Source: Palsa-89 sp963774655
GTDB taxonomy: Bacteria > Acidobacteriota > Terriglobia > Bryobacterales > Bryobacteraceae
NCBI GenBank assembly: GCA_963774655.1
Contig: CAVZFZ010000006.1
Coordinates: 2,170,001-2,234,000 of the forward strand
Reading direction: 5' to 3'
Length of the DNA stretch: 64,000 nt
Both the position numbers and the translations under genes were made by a program. The notes under the pieces were generated by a model that was not told the origin of the DNA, made no database searches, and worked only from the letters and a program-made list of their open reading frames with translations. Of the stretch, positions 42,100 through 52,321 are shown one piece after another (positions within the stretch are counted from its first letter, which is position 1; every line of letters starts with the position of its first letter).

Positions 42100-43231
42100 A
42101 TGACCGACGATGTCTTTGACCTGATCGAGCAAGCAGTACGCACCGAAGGCCCGGACTCGGGACTCGACCTACTCGCCCGGCGGCTGCGCGACGACAAGAA
42201 TTATCCGCTCCTGTTTGAAGCCCGCGTGATCGAGCAGCGTCACAAGCTGGGCCTTCCGCCGCTTCGTGTGGACGGGATCGACGATGTTCCCGCGTTCCAA
42301 CGTGTAGCGTACGATGAGGCGCTCTCCCAAGCAGCGCGGGAGGTTGGTTCGCTGTTTCTTGCCGATGGCGATATCCTGCGCGCGTGGCCCTACTTTCGCG
42401 CCATCGGCGACAGAATGCCCGTCGCAGCACGCAATCGAAAAGTTGGACACCGCCGAGGATGGCGTGATTCAAATCGCACTGGAAGAGCGCGCCAATCCAC
42501 GCAAGGGTTTTGAGCTTCTGCTCGCGCGCTTCGGGATTTGCCGGGCGATTACTTACTTTGAACAGTATCCGGATCGCGACACGCGCGAAGAGTGCATCGC
42601 TCTGCTGGTTCGCACCTTGCATCGCGAGTTGGTGGAGAGCCTGCGCCGGGCGATCACCAAACAGGAAGGCACGGCTCCGCTGAACAAAGAGTTCCCGAAC
42701 TGATCGCACGGTCGCGATTGGCTGTTCGGCGATCTGGATTATTACGTCGATACCTCGCACCTGGTCGCGGTCATCCGGTTCGCGCTCGACCTGGCCGACG
42801 TACAGGCTCTGCGGCTCGCCATCGAGTTATGCGAATACGGCCAGCATCTCTCCACGCAGTTCAAATACAAAGCCGATCCGCCGTTCGAAGACGTCTACGT
42901 CGACCACGCCGCTTATCTCAGCGCGCTGGCCGGAGATAATGTCGAAGCAAATATCGAACACTTTCTCGCCAAAGTGCGCGCGAGCGATCCAGCGGAAACC
43001 GGGACCGCTCCGGCGCAAGTGCTGGTGGCGCTGCTGACGCGATTGAAGCGCTACCCCGAGGCCATCCAGGTTTCGCTCGATCATCTCAGCCAAACCGCCG
43101 GCGAACAACTGTTGTGTCCCTCAGTTCCACAACTTTGCCAGATGGCTGGCGATTACACGCGCTTGAAGCAGCTAGCCCGCGAGCGCGGCGATCTGCTGAG
43201 CTTCACCGCGGCTACTCTTCTTCACTCTTAG
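42100..43231 (+). pseudogene. Hypothetical protein gene with three small indels
   Basis: One protein of about 375 residues is recovered by joining frames: MTDDVFDLIEQAVRTEGPDSG... DRMPVAA | AIEKLDTAEDGVIQIALEER... LNKE | VPELIA | GRDWLFGDLDYYVDTSHLV... TAATLLHS. The breaks are an extra base near 42428-42431, a missing base near 42690 and an extra base near 42709; the last two compensate. All-helical and acidic with repeats of A/L/E, suggestive of a TPR-like or armadillo-like scaffold, but no family recognised. Overlaps the acs stop tail-to-tail by four bases. Confidence 0.6.
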
Positions 43232-45180
43232 TCCTCCTCGGTCGATAACTTAGTCAGCACCGAGAAATCTTCCAGCGTGGTGGTGTCGCCCTTCACTTCT
43301 CCATTCGTGGCAAGCTCACGCAGCAATCGGCGCATGATTTTTCCGCTACGAGTTTTTGGAAGCGAATCCGTGAAACGTATATCGTCCGGCTTGGCGATAG
43401 GGCCAATCTCCTTCGCCACCCACTGCCGCAACTGGTTCTTCAATTCTTCGCTCGGCTGCTGGCCGGCCTTCAACGTGACGAACGCTGAAACCGCCTGGCC
43501 CTTGATTTCATCCGGACGCCCAACCACCGCAGCTTCCGCAACCACCGGATTTGCCACCAGCGCCGACTCGATCTCCATAGTGCTGAGCCGATGACCGGCC
43601 ACATTCAGCACATCGTCCACGCGCCCCATCAGCCAAATGTATCCGTCCTTGTCGATGCGCGCGCCGTCGCCGGCGAAATACATTCCCGGGATCTGCGACC
43701 AGTATTGTTCCTTGAATCGCTCCGGATCGCCGTAAATGGTCCGCAACATGGAGGGCCACGGACGTTTGATCACTAGGAATCCGCCCGAGCCGGTAGGCAC
43801 AGATTGGCCCTCGCGATTCACCACATCGACGATGATTCCCGGAAATGGCTTTGTCGCCGAGCCCGGTTTCGTCGCAATCGCGCCGGGCAGCGGCGTTATC
43901 AGGATCGCGCCGGTCTCAGTCTGCCACCACGTGTCGACAATGGGGCATCGGCCGCGCCCAATCACCTCGCGATACCACATCCAGGCTTCCGGATTGATCG
44001 GCTCTCCCACGCTGCCCAGCAATCGAAGGCTCTTCATCTCATGCTTCGCAGGCCATTGCTCGCCCAATCGCATAAACGCGCGGATCGCGGTGGGCGCGGT
44101 GTAGAAAATGCTCACCTGATATTTTTCGACGATTTTCCAGAAGCGATCGGACTCAGGCCAGGTGGGCGCGCCTTCGTACATCACGATGGTCGCGCCGTTT
44201 TGCAGCGGACCGTAGACCACGTAGCTGTGGCCGGTCACCCATCCGATATCCGCCGTGCACCAGAAGGTATCTTCTTCGCGAAGATCGAAAACCCATTTTG
44301 ATGTGATGTAAGTCCCCACCGCGTAGCCGCCGGTGGTGTGCAGAATGCCTTTCGGCTTTCCCGTTGTACCCGAAGTGTAGAGCAGATAGAGAGGATGCTC
44401 GGAATCCAGCGGCTCGGCCGGGCAGTCGGCTGAGGCGGTCTCCATCAACTCATGCCACCAGTGGTCGCGGCCGGATTCCATCTTCACTGTCGAGCCGGTG
44501 CGGCGATACACCAGCACGCTCTTCACGGTGGGACACTGCGGCAGCGCGTGGTCCACCGCTTCCTTCAACTTCACTTCAGCGCCGCGGCGATAGCTCGCGT
44601 CCTGCGTGATCACGGCCGACGCGCCGCAATCGTTGATGCGATCGATCAGCGCCTGCGACGAGAATCCGCCGAATACCACGGTGTGCGGCGCGCCGATGCG
44701 GGCGCACGCCAGCAAGGCAATGGGGAGCTCGGGCACCATGCCCATATAAATCGCCACGCGGTCGCCCTTCTTTACGCCTAGCGACTTCAGCACGTTCGCG
44801 CATTTGGATACTTCGAGCAGCAGTTGCTGATAAGTGAGCGTTCGCGAGTCGCCCGGCTCGCCTTCCCACAGGATGGCCGCTTTATTCTTGCGCCACGTGG
44901 CAGCATGACGATCGAGACAGTTGTACGAGAGATTTAGTTGACCGCCCACGAACCATTTCGCAAACGGAAGGTTCCACTCCAGCACTCGATCCCAAGTTTT
45001 GAACCAGTGCAGTTCGCGGGCGATTTTGGCCCAGAATTCCTCGGGCTGATCTTCTGCTTCCTTGTAGAGGCGCTGATATTCCGCCAGGCTCGGGACGTGG
45101 GCCTTCGATCGGAACTCTTCGGAAGGTTCGAAGACGCGCTGTTCCTTGAGCGCGCTGTCGATATCGGCGTGCGATGACAT
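43228..45180 (-). CDS. acs: Acetyl-CoA synthetase
   Basis: Predicted 650-residue ANL-superfamily enzyme making acetyl-CoA from acetate, ATP and CoA. Motifs: LLYTSGTTGKPKGILHT (P-loop, A3), TWWQTETG (A5), YIWLMGRVDDVLNVAGHRLSTMEIE (A8) and PKTRSGKIMRRLLR with the regulatory acetylatable Lys near the C-terminus. Trp in WWQTE is the acetate-specificity residue. The ATG at 45180 is the usual start (MSSHADID). Divergent from a methyltransferase gene. Confidence 0.97.
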   Translation of the reverse strand: MSSHADIDSALKEQRVFEPSEEFRSKAHVPSLAEYQRLYKEAEDQPEEFWAKIARELHWFKTWDRVLEWNLPFAKWFVGGQLNLSYNCLDRHAATWRKNKAAILWEGEPGDSRTLTYQQLLLEVSKCANVLKSLGVKKGDRVAIYMGMVPELPIALLACARIGAPHTVVFGGFSSQALIDRINDCGASAVITQDASYRRGAEVKLKEAVDHALPQCPTVKSVLVYRRTGSTVKMESGRDHWWHELMETASADCPAEPLDSEHPLYLLYTSGTTGKPKGILHTTGGYAVGTYITSKWVFDLREEDTFWCTADIGWVTGHSYVVYGPLQNGATIVMYEGAPTWPESDRFWKIVEKYQVSIFYTAPTAIRAFMRLGEQWPAKHEMKSLRLLGSVGEPINPEAWMWYREVIGRGRCPIVDTWWQTETGAILITPLPGAIATKPGSATKPFPGIIVDVVNREGQSVPTGSGGFLVIKRPWPSMLRTIYGDPERFKEQYWSQIPGMYFAGDGARIDKDGYIWLMGRVDDVLNVAGHRLSTMEIESALVANPVVAEAAVVGRPDEIKGQAVSAFVTLKAGQQPSEELKNQLRQWVAKEIGPIAKPDDIRFTDSLPKTRSGKIMRRLLRELATNGEVKGDTTTLEDFSVLTKLSTEED

Positions 45181-45241
45181 AGGTCCAGCATATCGCGTGA
45201 GCTGCCCCACATCGATGCACAAGGATTTACTATAGAGTGGC

Positions 45242-45259
45242 GCAGGCGCTATCGCCTGC
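45242..45259. repeat. Micro-hairpin, fifth family member
   Basis: GCAGGCG-CTAT-CGCCTGC, a 7-bp stem (8 bp with flanks) and 4-nt loop, in the leader of the 45276 gene. Same architecture as the block at 16601-16679. Confidence 0.7.
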
Positions 45260-45275
45260 GAACCGAGTTTTCACG

Positions 45276-45932
45276 ATGCCCGACCGAACCCGCGCCCGCC
45301 AACTTGCCGCCGAATACATCGCCAAAGGCGATCCCGTGGGATGGTTCGAGCATTTGTATCGGGAAAGCGAAGAGGGCAAAAGCATCGTTCCTTGGGTGGA
45401 CCTTCGGCCCAGTCCAAACCTGCTGGATTTCTGGAAGAACCAGCCATTGCCCGCAGCCGGAAAAAAAGCACTGACCATCGGATGCGGCCTGGGCGACGAT
45501 GCGGAGCAACTCGCCGCGTGGGGATTCACGACCACTGCGTTCGATGTATCGGAAACTGCCATTCGGGCCTGCCAGCGGCGCTTTCCCGAGAGTCGGGTGC
45601 AGTACGTCGCTGTGGACCTCTTACAGCCTCCGCAAGATTGGTCCCGCGCATTCGACTTTGTGTTCGAATCGAACACGCTTCAAGTGCTGCCCGCCGAGCC
45701 TCGCGTTCGGGCGATCGAAAATACGGCCGGCTTCGTCACAGAAGGCGGTAAGCTGCTGGTAATCGCGCGCGCACGGAACGAGAATGACCCGCCCGGCGAG
45801 ATGCCCTGGCCGCTGACTCGCGTGGAACTGAATCACTTCACTGAAATCGGTCTGCGTGAGTTGTCATTCGAAGATTTTATGGATTCCGAAGATCCTCCGG
45901 CACGCCGGTTCCGAGCTCTCTATCTTCGGTAA
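45276..45932 (+). CDS. Thiopurine methyltransferase-like SAM-dependent methyltransferase
   Basis: Predicted 218 residues. N-terminus: WFEHLYRESEEGKSIVPWVDLRPSP. Motif I is ALTIGCGLGDDAEQLAAWGFTTTAFDVSETAI, with the Asp for ribose; then VDLLQPP and FDFVFESNTLQVLP, and a C-terminal motif EIGLRELSFEDF. This layout resembles TPMT/TehB-like class I methyltransferases acting on small molecules. Exact acceptor unknown. The ATG at 45276 follows the micro-hairpin by 16 bases. Confidence 0.8.
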   Translation: MPDRTRARQLAAEYIAKGDPVGWFEHLYRESEEGKSIVPWVDLRPSPNLLDFWKNQPLPAAGKKALTIGCGLGDDAEQLAAWGFTTTAFDVSETAIRACQRRFPESRVQYVAVDLLQPPQDWSRAFDFVFESNTLQVLPAEPRVRAIENTAGFVTEGGKLLVIARARNENDPPGEMPWPLTRVELNHFTEIGLRELSFEDFMDSEDPPARRFRALYLR

Positions 45933-45940
45933 GAAAAACC

Positions 45941-46001
45941 AAAATCACCGGTCGCCGATAGAGTGTTACCGAGCCGCGACCGTGAGGGAGTCGGTGCCCT
46001 T
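45941..46001. repeat. REP-like element before the sugar isomerase gene
   Basis: Right arm CCGAGCCGCGACCGTGAGGG near 45969, continuing GAGTCGGTGCCCTT; a short left remnant (AAAATCACCGGTCGC) at 45941-45955. Confidence 0.8.
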
Positions 46002-46068
46002 CCGATTCAACGCATTTTTCAGGCACTACCCTTCGGTAAGGGGCCAACGGTGTAGAATTGAGTTCGCC

Positions 46069-46944
46069 ATGACTCGACGAACATTCCTAGCCGCCTCCGC
46101 CTCAGGCCTTGCACTCCGCGCCGCCGCATCTGAACGGCTGCCCATTCACAAAGCTGTCCTCTTCAGCATGCTTCCCACGAACATGAGCATCCTGGACCGG
46201 TTTCAGCTCGCGCGCGATACCGGCTTTGAGCAGACCGAGTGCGGCACTACAGACGATCCGCACGTAGCCGACGAGATCCTCGCCGCCAGCAAGAAAACCG
46301 GCATCCGGATTCACTCCGTGATGAATCGCGATCATTGGAAATATCCGCTTTCTTCAGCCGACCCCGCAGTTGTGGCGAAGAGCATGGAAGGGCTGAAGAC
46401 CAGCTTCCGCAATGCCAGCCTGTGGGGCGCCGACACGGTGCTGCTGGTTCCGGCGGTGGTGAATCCCGAGACCACTTATCAGCAAGCCTGGGAGCGCTCG
46501 CAGGTGCAGATCCGCAAAATCCTTCCGCTGGCGGAAGAAGTGAAAGTGATCCTCGCGGTGGAAGAAGTTTGGAACAAGTTCCTGCTGAGTCCGCTCGAAA
46601 TGGCGCGCTACGTGGATGACTTCAAGAGTCCCTGGGTGCGTTCTTATTTTGACGTCGGCAACGTGGTGCTGTACGGGTATCCGCAGGATTGGATTCGAAC
46701 CCTCGGCAAGCGCATCGTCAAACTCCACATCAAGGATTTCTCGTTCCGGGAAGACAAAAAGACCGGCAAGCGTACGGCGGACTTCGTGAATCTTCGCGAT
46801 GGCGATATCAACTGGAAAGAAATCTACCGTGCATTGGCCGAAATCGGCTATCAAGGCTCGGCGACGGTGGAGCTGGATGGCGGCGGCAAGGAGTACCTGG
46901 CCGACGTAAGCCATCGTTTCGATCTGATTCTGACCGGCCAATAA
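46069..46944 (+). CDS. Secreted sugar phosphate isomerase/epimerase family protein (Tat signal)
   Basis: Predicted 291 residues. The N-terminus RRTFLAASASGLALRAAAS is a twin-arginine signal. The rest is a TIM-barrel AP endonuclease 2-like fold of the IolE/xylose isomerase-like class: GFEQTECGTTDD, GIRIHSVMNRDHWKYPL, VILAVEEVWNKFLLSP (metal Glu), SPWVRSYFDVGNVVLYG (metal Asp), IVKLHIKDFSF (His) and TVELDGGGKEYLADV (Glu). The metal ligands are present. Typical secreted sugar catabolism gene of acidobacteria; substrate unknown. Confidence 0.88.
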   Translation: MTRRTFLAASASGLALRAAASERLPIHKAVLFSMLPTNMSILDRFQLARDTGFEQTECGTTDDPHVADEILAASKKTGIRIHSVMNRDHWKYPLSSADPAVVAKSMEGLKTSFRNASLWGADTVLLVPAVVNPETTYQQAWERSQVQIRKILPLAEEVKVILAVEEVWNKFLLSPLEMARYVDDFKSPWVRSYFDVGNVVLYGYPQDWIRTLGKRIVKLHIKDFSFREDKKTGKRTADFVNLRDGDINWKEIYRALAEIGYQGSATVELDGGGKEYLADVSHRFDLILTGQ

Positions 46945-47020
46945 GAGTGTTGAATTCCCGAAAGCATCCGGCGTCCCCGCGCGTCTATTGGCTGGAACAC
47001 CCCAGGGAAACGGAGCATCC

Positions 47021-48752
47021 ATGAAAAACTTCATGATCGGATTGGTGGTGGGCGTGGTTGTTTCCGGGCTCACCGCGCTGATTGTAATCTTCGCTTTTGT
47101 AAAGTTTGTCGGATCCTTCGGAGAGCGGCCGGTCAGCGTTGCCGACGGGTCCACGCTGATTTTCAAGCTGGAAGGCGAAGTCCCCGAAAAATCTCCCGCC
47201 GAGATTCCGCTGCCGATGTTCCAAGAGCAATCTCCCATGACAGTGGCGCAGACCTGGGAAACGTTCCGGAAAGCCGCCGCGGATTCGCGCGATCAAAGGA
47301 ATCATCTTTGAGCCGCGCGGATTGGAAATGGGATGGGCCAAAATGCAGGAGATCCGCGAGGAGATTCTGCAGTTCAAGAAATCCGGCAAGCCCATCATCA
47401 GCTATTTGCGAGGTCCCAGCGCTCGCGAATATTACCTGGCGTCGGCCACCGACAAGATCTTCCTCGCGCCGGAAGACTCGCTCGATTTGAAGGGCCTGCG
47501 GGTGGAAGCGTTTTTCATCAAGAACACGTTCGACAAGCTGGGTGTCCACGCCGATGTAATCCACGCCGGCAAGTACAAAGACGCGGGCGACATGCTGACC
47601 CAGACCTCCATGACGCCCGAGACCCACGAAGTCCTGGATCAGATTCTCGATCAGTTTTACGGCAATCTGATCGAGACCATCGCCCAAGGCCGGAAAAAGC
47701 AGAGTGAAGCGGTAAAAGCGATGATCGATCAAGGGCCGTTTATGGCGAATGAGGCGCTGGCCGACGGCTTGATTGATGCGTTCGGCTATGAAGACCAGGT
47801 CGCCGACGACATGAAGATCCGGCTGAAGCAAAACGAGCTGACCAAGCTATCGGCCAAGGCGTACAGCAAGACGCCGGCGCTTTCCGGCGGCGTGAACCGG
47901 CGCATCGCGTTGATCGTGGGCGAAGGCGAAATCACGCGCGGCTCGGGAAATTCCAGCTCCGATGAAAATGGCATCACTGCGGCCGCCTTCACCAAGCTGC
48001 TGAAGCAAGTGGAGGACGATTCGTCGATCCGCGGAGTCATCATCCGCGTGGATTCGCCGGGCGGCGACGGCGTGGCATCCGACGACATTCTGCACGAGGC
48101 GAAAAATCTAAGCAAGAAGAAGCCAGTGGTGATTTCGATGAGCGACCTGGCGGCTTCCGGCGGCTATTTTATTTCGATGACCGGCGATCCGATCGTGGCC
48201 TATCCGAATACGCTGACTGGATCCATCGGAGTGATCTACGCGCGCATGAGCCTGCACGAGCTCTACGACAAGATTGGTGTGAATAAACAGATTCTGAAGC
48301 GCGGCAAGTTCGCGGACCTGGATTCCGACTACGCGGCTTTAACTGACGATCAGCGCCAGAAAATCGCCGGACAGATCGACGCGTTCTACAAGGGATTCGT
48401 AAGCCGCGTGGCCGACGGGCGCAAGAAAACCTTCGATCAGATTGAACCGCTGGCGCAGGGTCGTGTGTGGCTGGGCGCGCAAGCCAAGCAGAACGGTTTG
48501 GTGGATGAACTCGGTGGATTGGATAAGGCGGTGGAGTTGGTGCGCCAGCGCGCGCACATCGCCGCCGGCGACCGGATCACGCTGGTGCCGTATCCCGGGA
48601 AGCGCAGCATTTTCGATGTGCTGTTTGGCCATTCTGATGATACCGGAGCCTTGGAATCGAAGCTGGAGCAGGTTTTCGGAAAGCTCCCAATCGCCGCGCT
48701 GGCCAAGGGCGGATTCTTGAAGTTGATGCCCTATTCAATCACCGTGAAGTAG
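47021..48752 (+). CDS. sppA: Signal peptide peptidase SppA-type S49 protease (one frameshift)
   Basis: Tandem-domain S49 protease of about 575 residues with an N-terminal membrane anchor (MIGLVVGVVVSGLTALIVIF). The first domain carries the general-base Lys in HAGKYKDAGDMLT; the second has VDSPGGDGVASDDILHEA and the nucleophile Ser in SDLAASGGYFIS. It removes signal peptide remnants in the membrane. An extra base near 47287-47291 splits it: the 5' frame ends ...KAAADSRDQ and the second frame resumes as IKGIIFEPRGLEMG. Everything else is intact. Confidence 0.88.
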
Positions 48753-48761
48753 CGCAGGGTC

Positions 48762-48801
48762 TTACCGAGCTCCGACCGTAAGGGAGCGGGTGCCTTTCAA
48801 C
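48762..48801. repeat. REP-like element forming the 3' end of the 209-residue membrane protein gene
   Basis: TTACCGAGCTCCGACCGTAA then GGGAGCGGGTGCCTTT. It provides the stop codon and last codons of the minus-strand gene. Confidence 0.75.
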
Positions 48802-49391
48802 AACGGGATCAACAGTGCCGCAGTTAAAACCGCGCACACCGCCGCGCCCTCCCAAGCCAAGCTCGTAATCGCTCGCCGCGTGGTGTGTTCCGCCAGCCAG
48901 ATTTGCCAAGCATCCGGCAGCCGCGAACTCATCGCGAACGCCAGCAAAATCAGCAGGAACGAAAACCGCAGAATCGTCTTTACCACTCCGGCGGAAAGCG
49001 TCCGAGCCAGTAATGCGCTCAAAGTCCCCACCGCCATCGAAGCTGCCAGACTGCAAACCAGCACTCCAGCCAAAAGCTGGGTCGAGGGAGCGATGACGGA
49101 ACCATGCCAGTAAGCGAGATTGAGCGTGGCCAGCGCCGTGGCCAGCACCAGTACCGTAACTCCCCAGCCGAAAGCTACCAGGACCATTAGCTTCCCCAAA
49201 GTCGCCCGGGGCGATGCCATGGCCCCGCCGCTGGCGAACGATTCGGCACTGGCAGGCGCCACAAAAAGAACGGCCAGCAGGCCATAAGCCGCCAGCATTC
49301 TCGGATCGAGGAAGGTAAAACCCTTGTACCAGGGAACGAGAATTCCGAACGCTAACACTGTGAAAAGTATGATCAGGGCCTGTTTCGCCAT
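48762..49391 (-). CDS. Multi-pass membrane protein of unknown function
   Basis: Predicted 209 residues with about six spans (ALIILFTVLAFGILVPWY first; LAAYGLLAVLFVAPA second). No family recognised. Its last ~12 codons (KGTRSLTVGAR and stop) come from a REP-like repeat, so the original C-terminus may have been shorter or replaced. Convergent with the S49 gene, ends nine bases apart. Could be a component of heme export or cytochrome maturation from its hydrophobic pattern, but nothing specific supports this. Confidence 0.6.
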   Translation of the reverse strand: MAKQALIILFTVLAFGILVPWYKGFTFLDPRMLAAYGLLAVLFVAPASAESFASGGAMASPRATLGKLMVLVAFGWGVTVLVLATALATLNLAYWHGSVIAPSTQLLAGVLVCSLAASMAVGTLSALLARTLSAGVVKTILRFSFLLILLAFAMSSRLPDAWQIWLAEHTTRRAITSLAWEGAAVCAVLTAALLIPLLKGTRSLTVGAR

Positions 49392-49531
49392 GGCTCGCCG
49401 ATCCAGTATACCGTGCGGGTAGTGGTACCCTGACAGTACGGGGTTGCGAAGGGTAACCTTACCGCATATAGGGCAATTTTGTAACCAGCTCTGTCATAAT
49501 CCTTACCGTTTAGTTGGTCGATAAACAGTGT

Positions 49532-49894
49532 ATGTTCGACAGGCGTATTGAACCCCGAATGTTATGTGCGGACATGGTGGATGTCCAGTGGAAGGACAAG
49601 ACCGGTAGAGTCCACAAGGGTGTCGCGAACCTGGAGGATATCTCGTTGTCCGGCGCTTGTCTGCAGTTCGATCAACCGATTCCTCTGCAAACCGACCTGC
49701 GCATCAATCATCCAAAAGGGGAGTTGATGGGGAAGGTGCGGTATTGCGTATACCGCGAGATCGGTTATTTCCTCGGAATTGAATTTGAGCCGGGCTGCCG
49801 CTGGTCCGAACAGCAGTTCAAGCCGCAGCACATGTTAGATCCCCGGCGTCTGGTTCTCCGGACCGTGAATCGCATCTCGAAACTGGCCAACTGA
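49532..49894 (+). CDS. PilZ-domain protein
   Basis: Predicted 120 residues (ATG at 49532; a TTG at 49514 is possible). The N-terminal FDRRIEPRMLC resembles the RxxxR part and NLEDISLSGACLQF the D/NxSxxG part of a PilZ c-di-GMP site. The middle strand segment GKVRYCVYREIGYFLGIEFE completes the beta barrel. Single-domain PilZ proteins respond to c-di-GMP in motility, surface polysaccharide or envelope regulation, which would fit the glycan and chemotaxis genes nearby, but linkage is inference. Confidence 0.85.
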   Translation: MFDRRIEPRMLCADMVDVQWKDKTGRVHKGVANLEDISLSGACLQFDQPIPLQTDLRINHPKGELMGKVRYCVYREIGYFLGIEFEPGCRWSEQQFKPQHMLDPRRLVLRTVNRISKLAN

Positions 49895-49925
49895 AATCCC
49901 GCAGGCGCGCCCGATATAATTCTAT

Positions 49926-50861
49926 TTGCCCCCGGTTCCCGCGTCCGCGCGTTCTCTCATCCAAGGCGTATTTGTCGCCGCCATCACGCCGCGCAGGGCG
50001 CAAGAAGATTCCATCGACCTCGGCGCTACGCTCGAACTGATCGATTTTCTGGGCGAGAGCGGCGTCGCCGGAATCGCACTGCTGGGGTCTACCGGAGAAT
50101 TCGTCCACTTCGCTTTGGATGACCGGCGCCATATGGTGAATTTCGCCGCCAAACGGAGCCGCGTTCCGCTGCTGGTGAACGTGTCCCATTCCACTTTGGA
50201 TGGCGCGGTGGAACTGGCGCGGGAAGCAGCGGACGCAGGCGTCGCGGGAGTGCTGCTGATGCCGCCGCACTACTTCCGCCATAGTCAGCCGGAGATCCTG
50301 ACATTCTATCTGGCTTATGCCGACTCGATCGACGGCATCATTCCCACCTATCTCTATAACATCCCCGCTTTCACCAGCGAAATCGCAAGTTCCACCGCTG
50401 CCCGGCTGCTCTCCGATGGACGATTCGCCGGAATCAAAGATTCTAGTGGAAGCCTGGAATACTTCCCGGCACTTCTGGACCAATGCCCCCAAAGACCGTT
50501 CACTTTTCTATCCGGTCAGGAGCGCATCTACATCCAGCAACGACGATCCGGAGCGGCGGGTGCGGTGTCCGGCGTAGCCTCCGCGCTGCCCGAATTGATG
50601 CTGGCGTTCGATCGGGCCATCGTTGCGGGCGAGACAGAACGCGTGCAACAGTTGGAGGCGCGCCTCCATGAGTTTTTGACTTGGGCGGACCAGTTTCCCT
50701 GGCCCACGGCCGCCAAAGAAGCGCTCAAACAACGTAAGCTCAAGAGCGGAGCGTTGGCTATGCCCCTCAGCGCCGAGGGCGAGAAGAAACTTCAGGAATT
50801 TGCGGATTGGTTTCGCGGCTGGCTGCCTGCGGTGTTGCGGGAGTGCAAAGGGAAGAAATGA
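49926..50861 (+). CDS. Dihydrodipicolinate synthase/N-acetylneuraminate lyase family protein
   Basis: Predicted 311 residues (TTG start). TIM-barrel class I aldolase: GVFVAAITPR, GIALLGSTGEFVHFALDDR (GSTGE motif), VLLMPPHYFRHS, PTYLYNIPAFT with the catalytic Tyr, and AGIKDSSGSL with the Schiff-base Lys. It could be DapA, a NAL or a sugar-acid aldolase; the family is certain, the substrate is not. The stop overlaps the start of the next gene (ATGA). Confidence 0.88.
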   Translation: MPPVPASARSLIQGVFVAAITPRRAQEDSIDLGATLELIDFLGESGVAGIALLGSTGEFVHFALDDRRHMVNFAAKRSRVPLLVNVSHSTLDGAVELAREAADAGVAGVLLMPPHYFRHSQPEILTFYLAYADSIDGIIPTYLYNIPAFTSEIASSTAARLLSDGRFAGIKDSSGSLEYFPALLDQCPQRPFTFLSGQERIYIQQRRSGAAGAVSGVASALPELMLAFDRAIVAGETERVQQLEARLHEFLTWADQFPWPTAAKEALKQRKLKSGALAMPLSAEGEKKLQEFADWFRGWLPAVLRECKGKK

Positions 50862-52248
50862 ACAACGAGGAATTTCGACGCTACGGCCATCAGGTAGTGG
50901 ACTGGATGGCGGATTATCTGGAGAACATCCGCGACTATCCGGTATTGCCGACCATGCAGCCGGGCGATCTGGTGGATCGGCTGCCGGCATCGGCGCCCGA
51001 ACACGGCGAATCCATGGATGCAATCCTCGAAGACTTCGAGCGTTCCATCGTCCCCGCGCATTACGCACTGGAATCATCCGCGCTTCCTCGCGTACTTCGC
51101 CATTTCCGGTTCTCCGCCGGGCATTTTGGCTGAAATGTTGACCGCCACGCTCAATGTCAACGGCATGTTGTGGAAGAGCAGCCCAGCGGTCACTGAGCTG
51201 GAGCAGGTGACGCTCAGTTGGTTGCGCCAATGGATGGGCCTGCCCCAGGAATTCTTCGGCATCATCTACGACACGGCGTCTATTTCCAGCATGCACGCCA
51301 TCGCCGCGGCGCGCGAAATGGCGGATCCCGAAGTTCGAACCCGCGGCAATACCGGCCGCCTGGTGATGTATACATCCGAGCATTCGCATTCTTCCATCGA
51401 AAAAGGCGCCATCACGCTCGGCATCGGCCAGGACAACGTGCGCCAGATCCCCGTGGATGAAAGCTTTCGTATGCGCGTGGATATCTTGCGCGAGCGCATG
51501 GAAGCAGATCGGCGTGCCGGTTGGACGCCATTTCTCGTGGTGGCGACGGTCGGCACCACATCCACTTCCAGCATCGATCCGGTGCCGGCCATTGCGGATA
51601 TCGCGGAAGAATTCGGCGTGTGGCTGCACGTGGATGCAGCTTATGGCGGCGCGGCAGCCGTGGTGCCGGAGCTGCGCGGAATCTTGACGGGCGCCGAGCG
51701 GGCTCATTCCATTGTGGTGAATCCGCACAAGTGGCTATTCACGCCCATCGACCTCAGCGTCTTTCTACACCAGCCAGCCGGAAATCCTGCGCCGTGCGTT
51801 TTCGCTGGTACCCGAATACCTGAAGACCGGCCAGGATTCGCGAGCCGTCAACTACATGGATTACGGCGTCCAACTGGGCCGCCGGTTTCGGGCCTTGAAG
51901 TTGTGGTTCGTGATGCGGAACCTGGGGCATGAGGGAATCTGCAATCTCATCCGGTCCCACATCGCCTATGCGCAGAAGCTGGCGAATATTATTCGCGCGC
52001 ATCCGGATTTCGAAGTCTCCTCGCCGACGCCGTTTTCTTTGATCTGTTTTCGCTATCGCGGCTCGGATGAAGACAATCGCGTGCTGCTGGAAAAGATCAA
52101 TGCGTCCGGAAAAGCCTTCCTCTCGCACACCGTGTTAAACGGGCAGTTCGTCCTGAGGCTGGCGATCGGCAACATGGCCACCCAATGGCAGGATTTGGAA
52201 GAGGTTTGGGACTTGATCCAGCAGAGTGTTCCGCGGCCGCTGGGCTGA
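50858..52248 (+). CDS. PLP-dependent aromatic amino acid decarboxylase family protein (two frameshifts)
   Basis: Group II decarboxylase of about 460 residues, rebuilt across three frames. Frame 1: FRRYGHQVVDWMADYLENIRDYPVL... ILEDFERSIVPA; then THWNHPRFLAYFAIS, HVDAAYGGAAAVVPELR (PLP Asp) and VNPHKWLFTPIDLSVF (Schiff-base Lys); last part YMDYGVQLGRRFRALKLWFVMRNLG and LRLAIGNMAT. Extra single bases near 51055-51058 and 51761-51766 explain the breaks. Likely decarboxylates tryptophan or a related amino acid. Coupled to the DapA-like gene. Confidence 0.85.
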
Positions 52249-52275
52249 CGGCACGCGCGGTAAGCGGCAGTCCTT

Positions 52276-52312
52276 CGTAACCGAACCGCGACCGCAAGGG
52301 AGCGCTACCACG
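52276..52312. repeat. REP-like element, single arm
   Basis: CGTAACCGAACCGCGACCGC followed by AAGGGAGCGCTACC, between convergent genes. Confidence 0.7.
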
Positions 52313-52321
52313 AAAGCCGAC

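Noticed and set aside
44452..44781. Plus-strand frame opposite acs
   Set aside because: Shadow of the strongly coding acs gene on the other strand.
46685..46705. GATTCGAACC as a tRNA end
   Set aside because: It lies within the coding frame of the sugar isomerase gene and has no tRNA fold around it.
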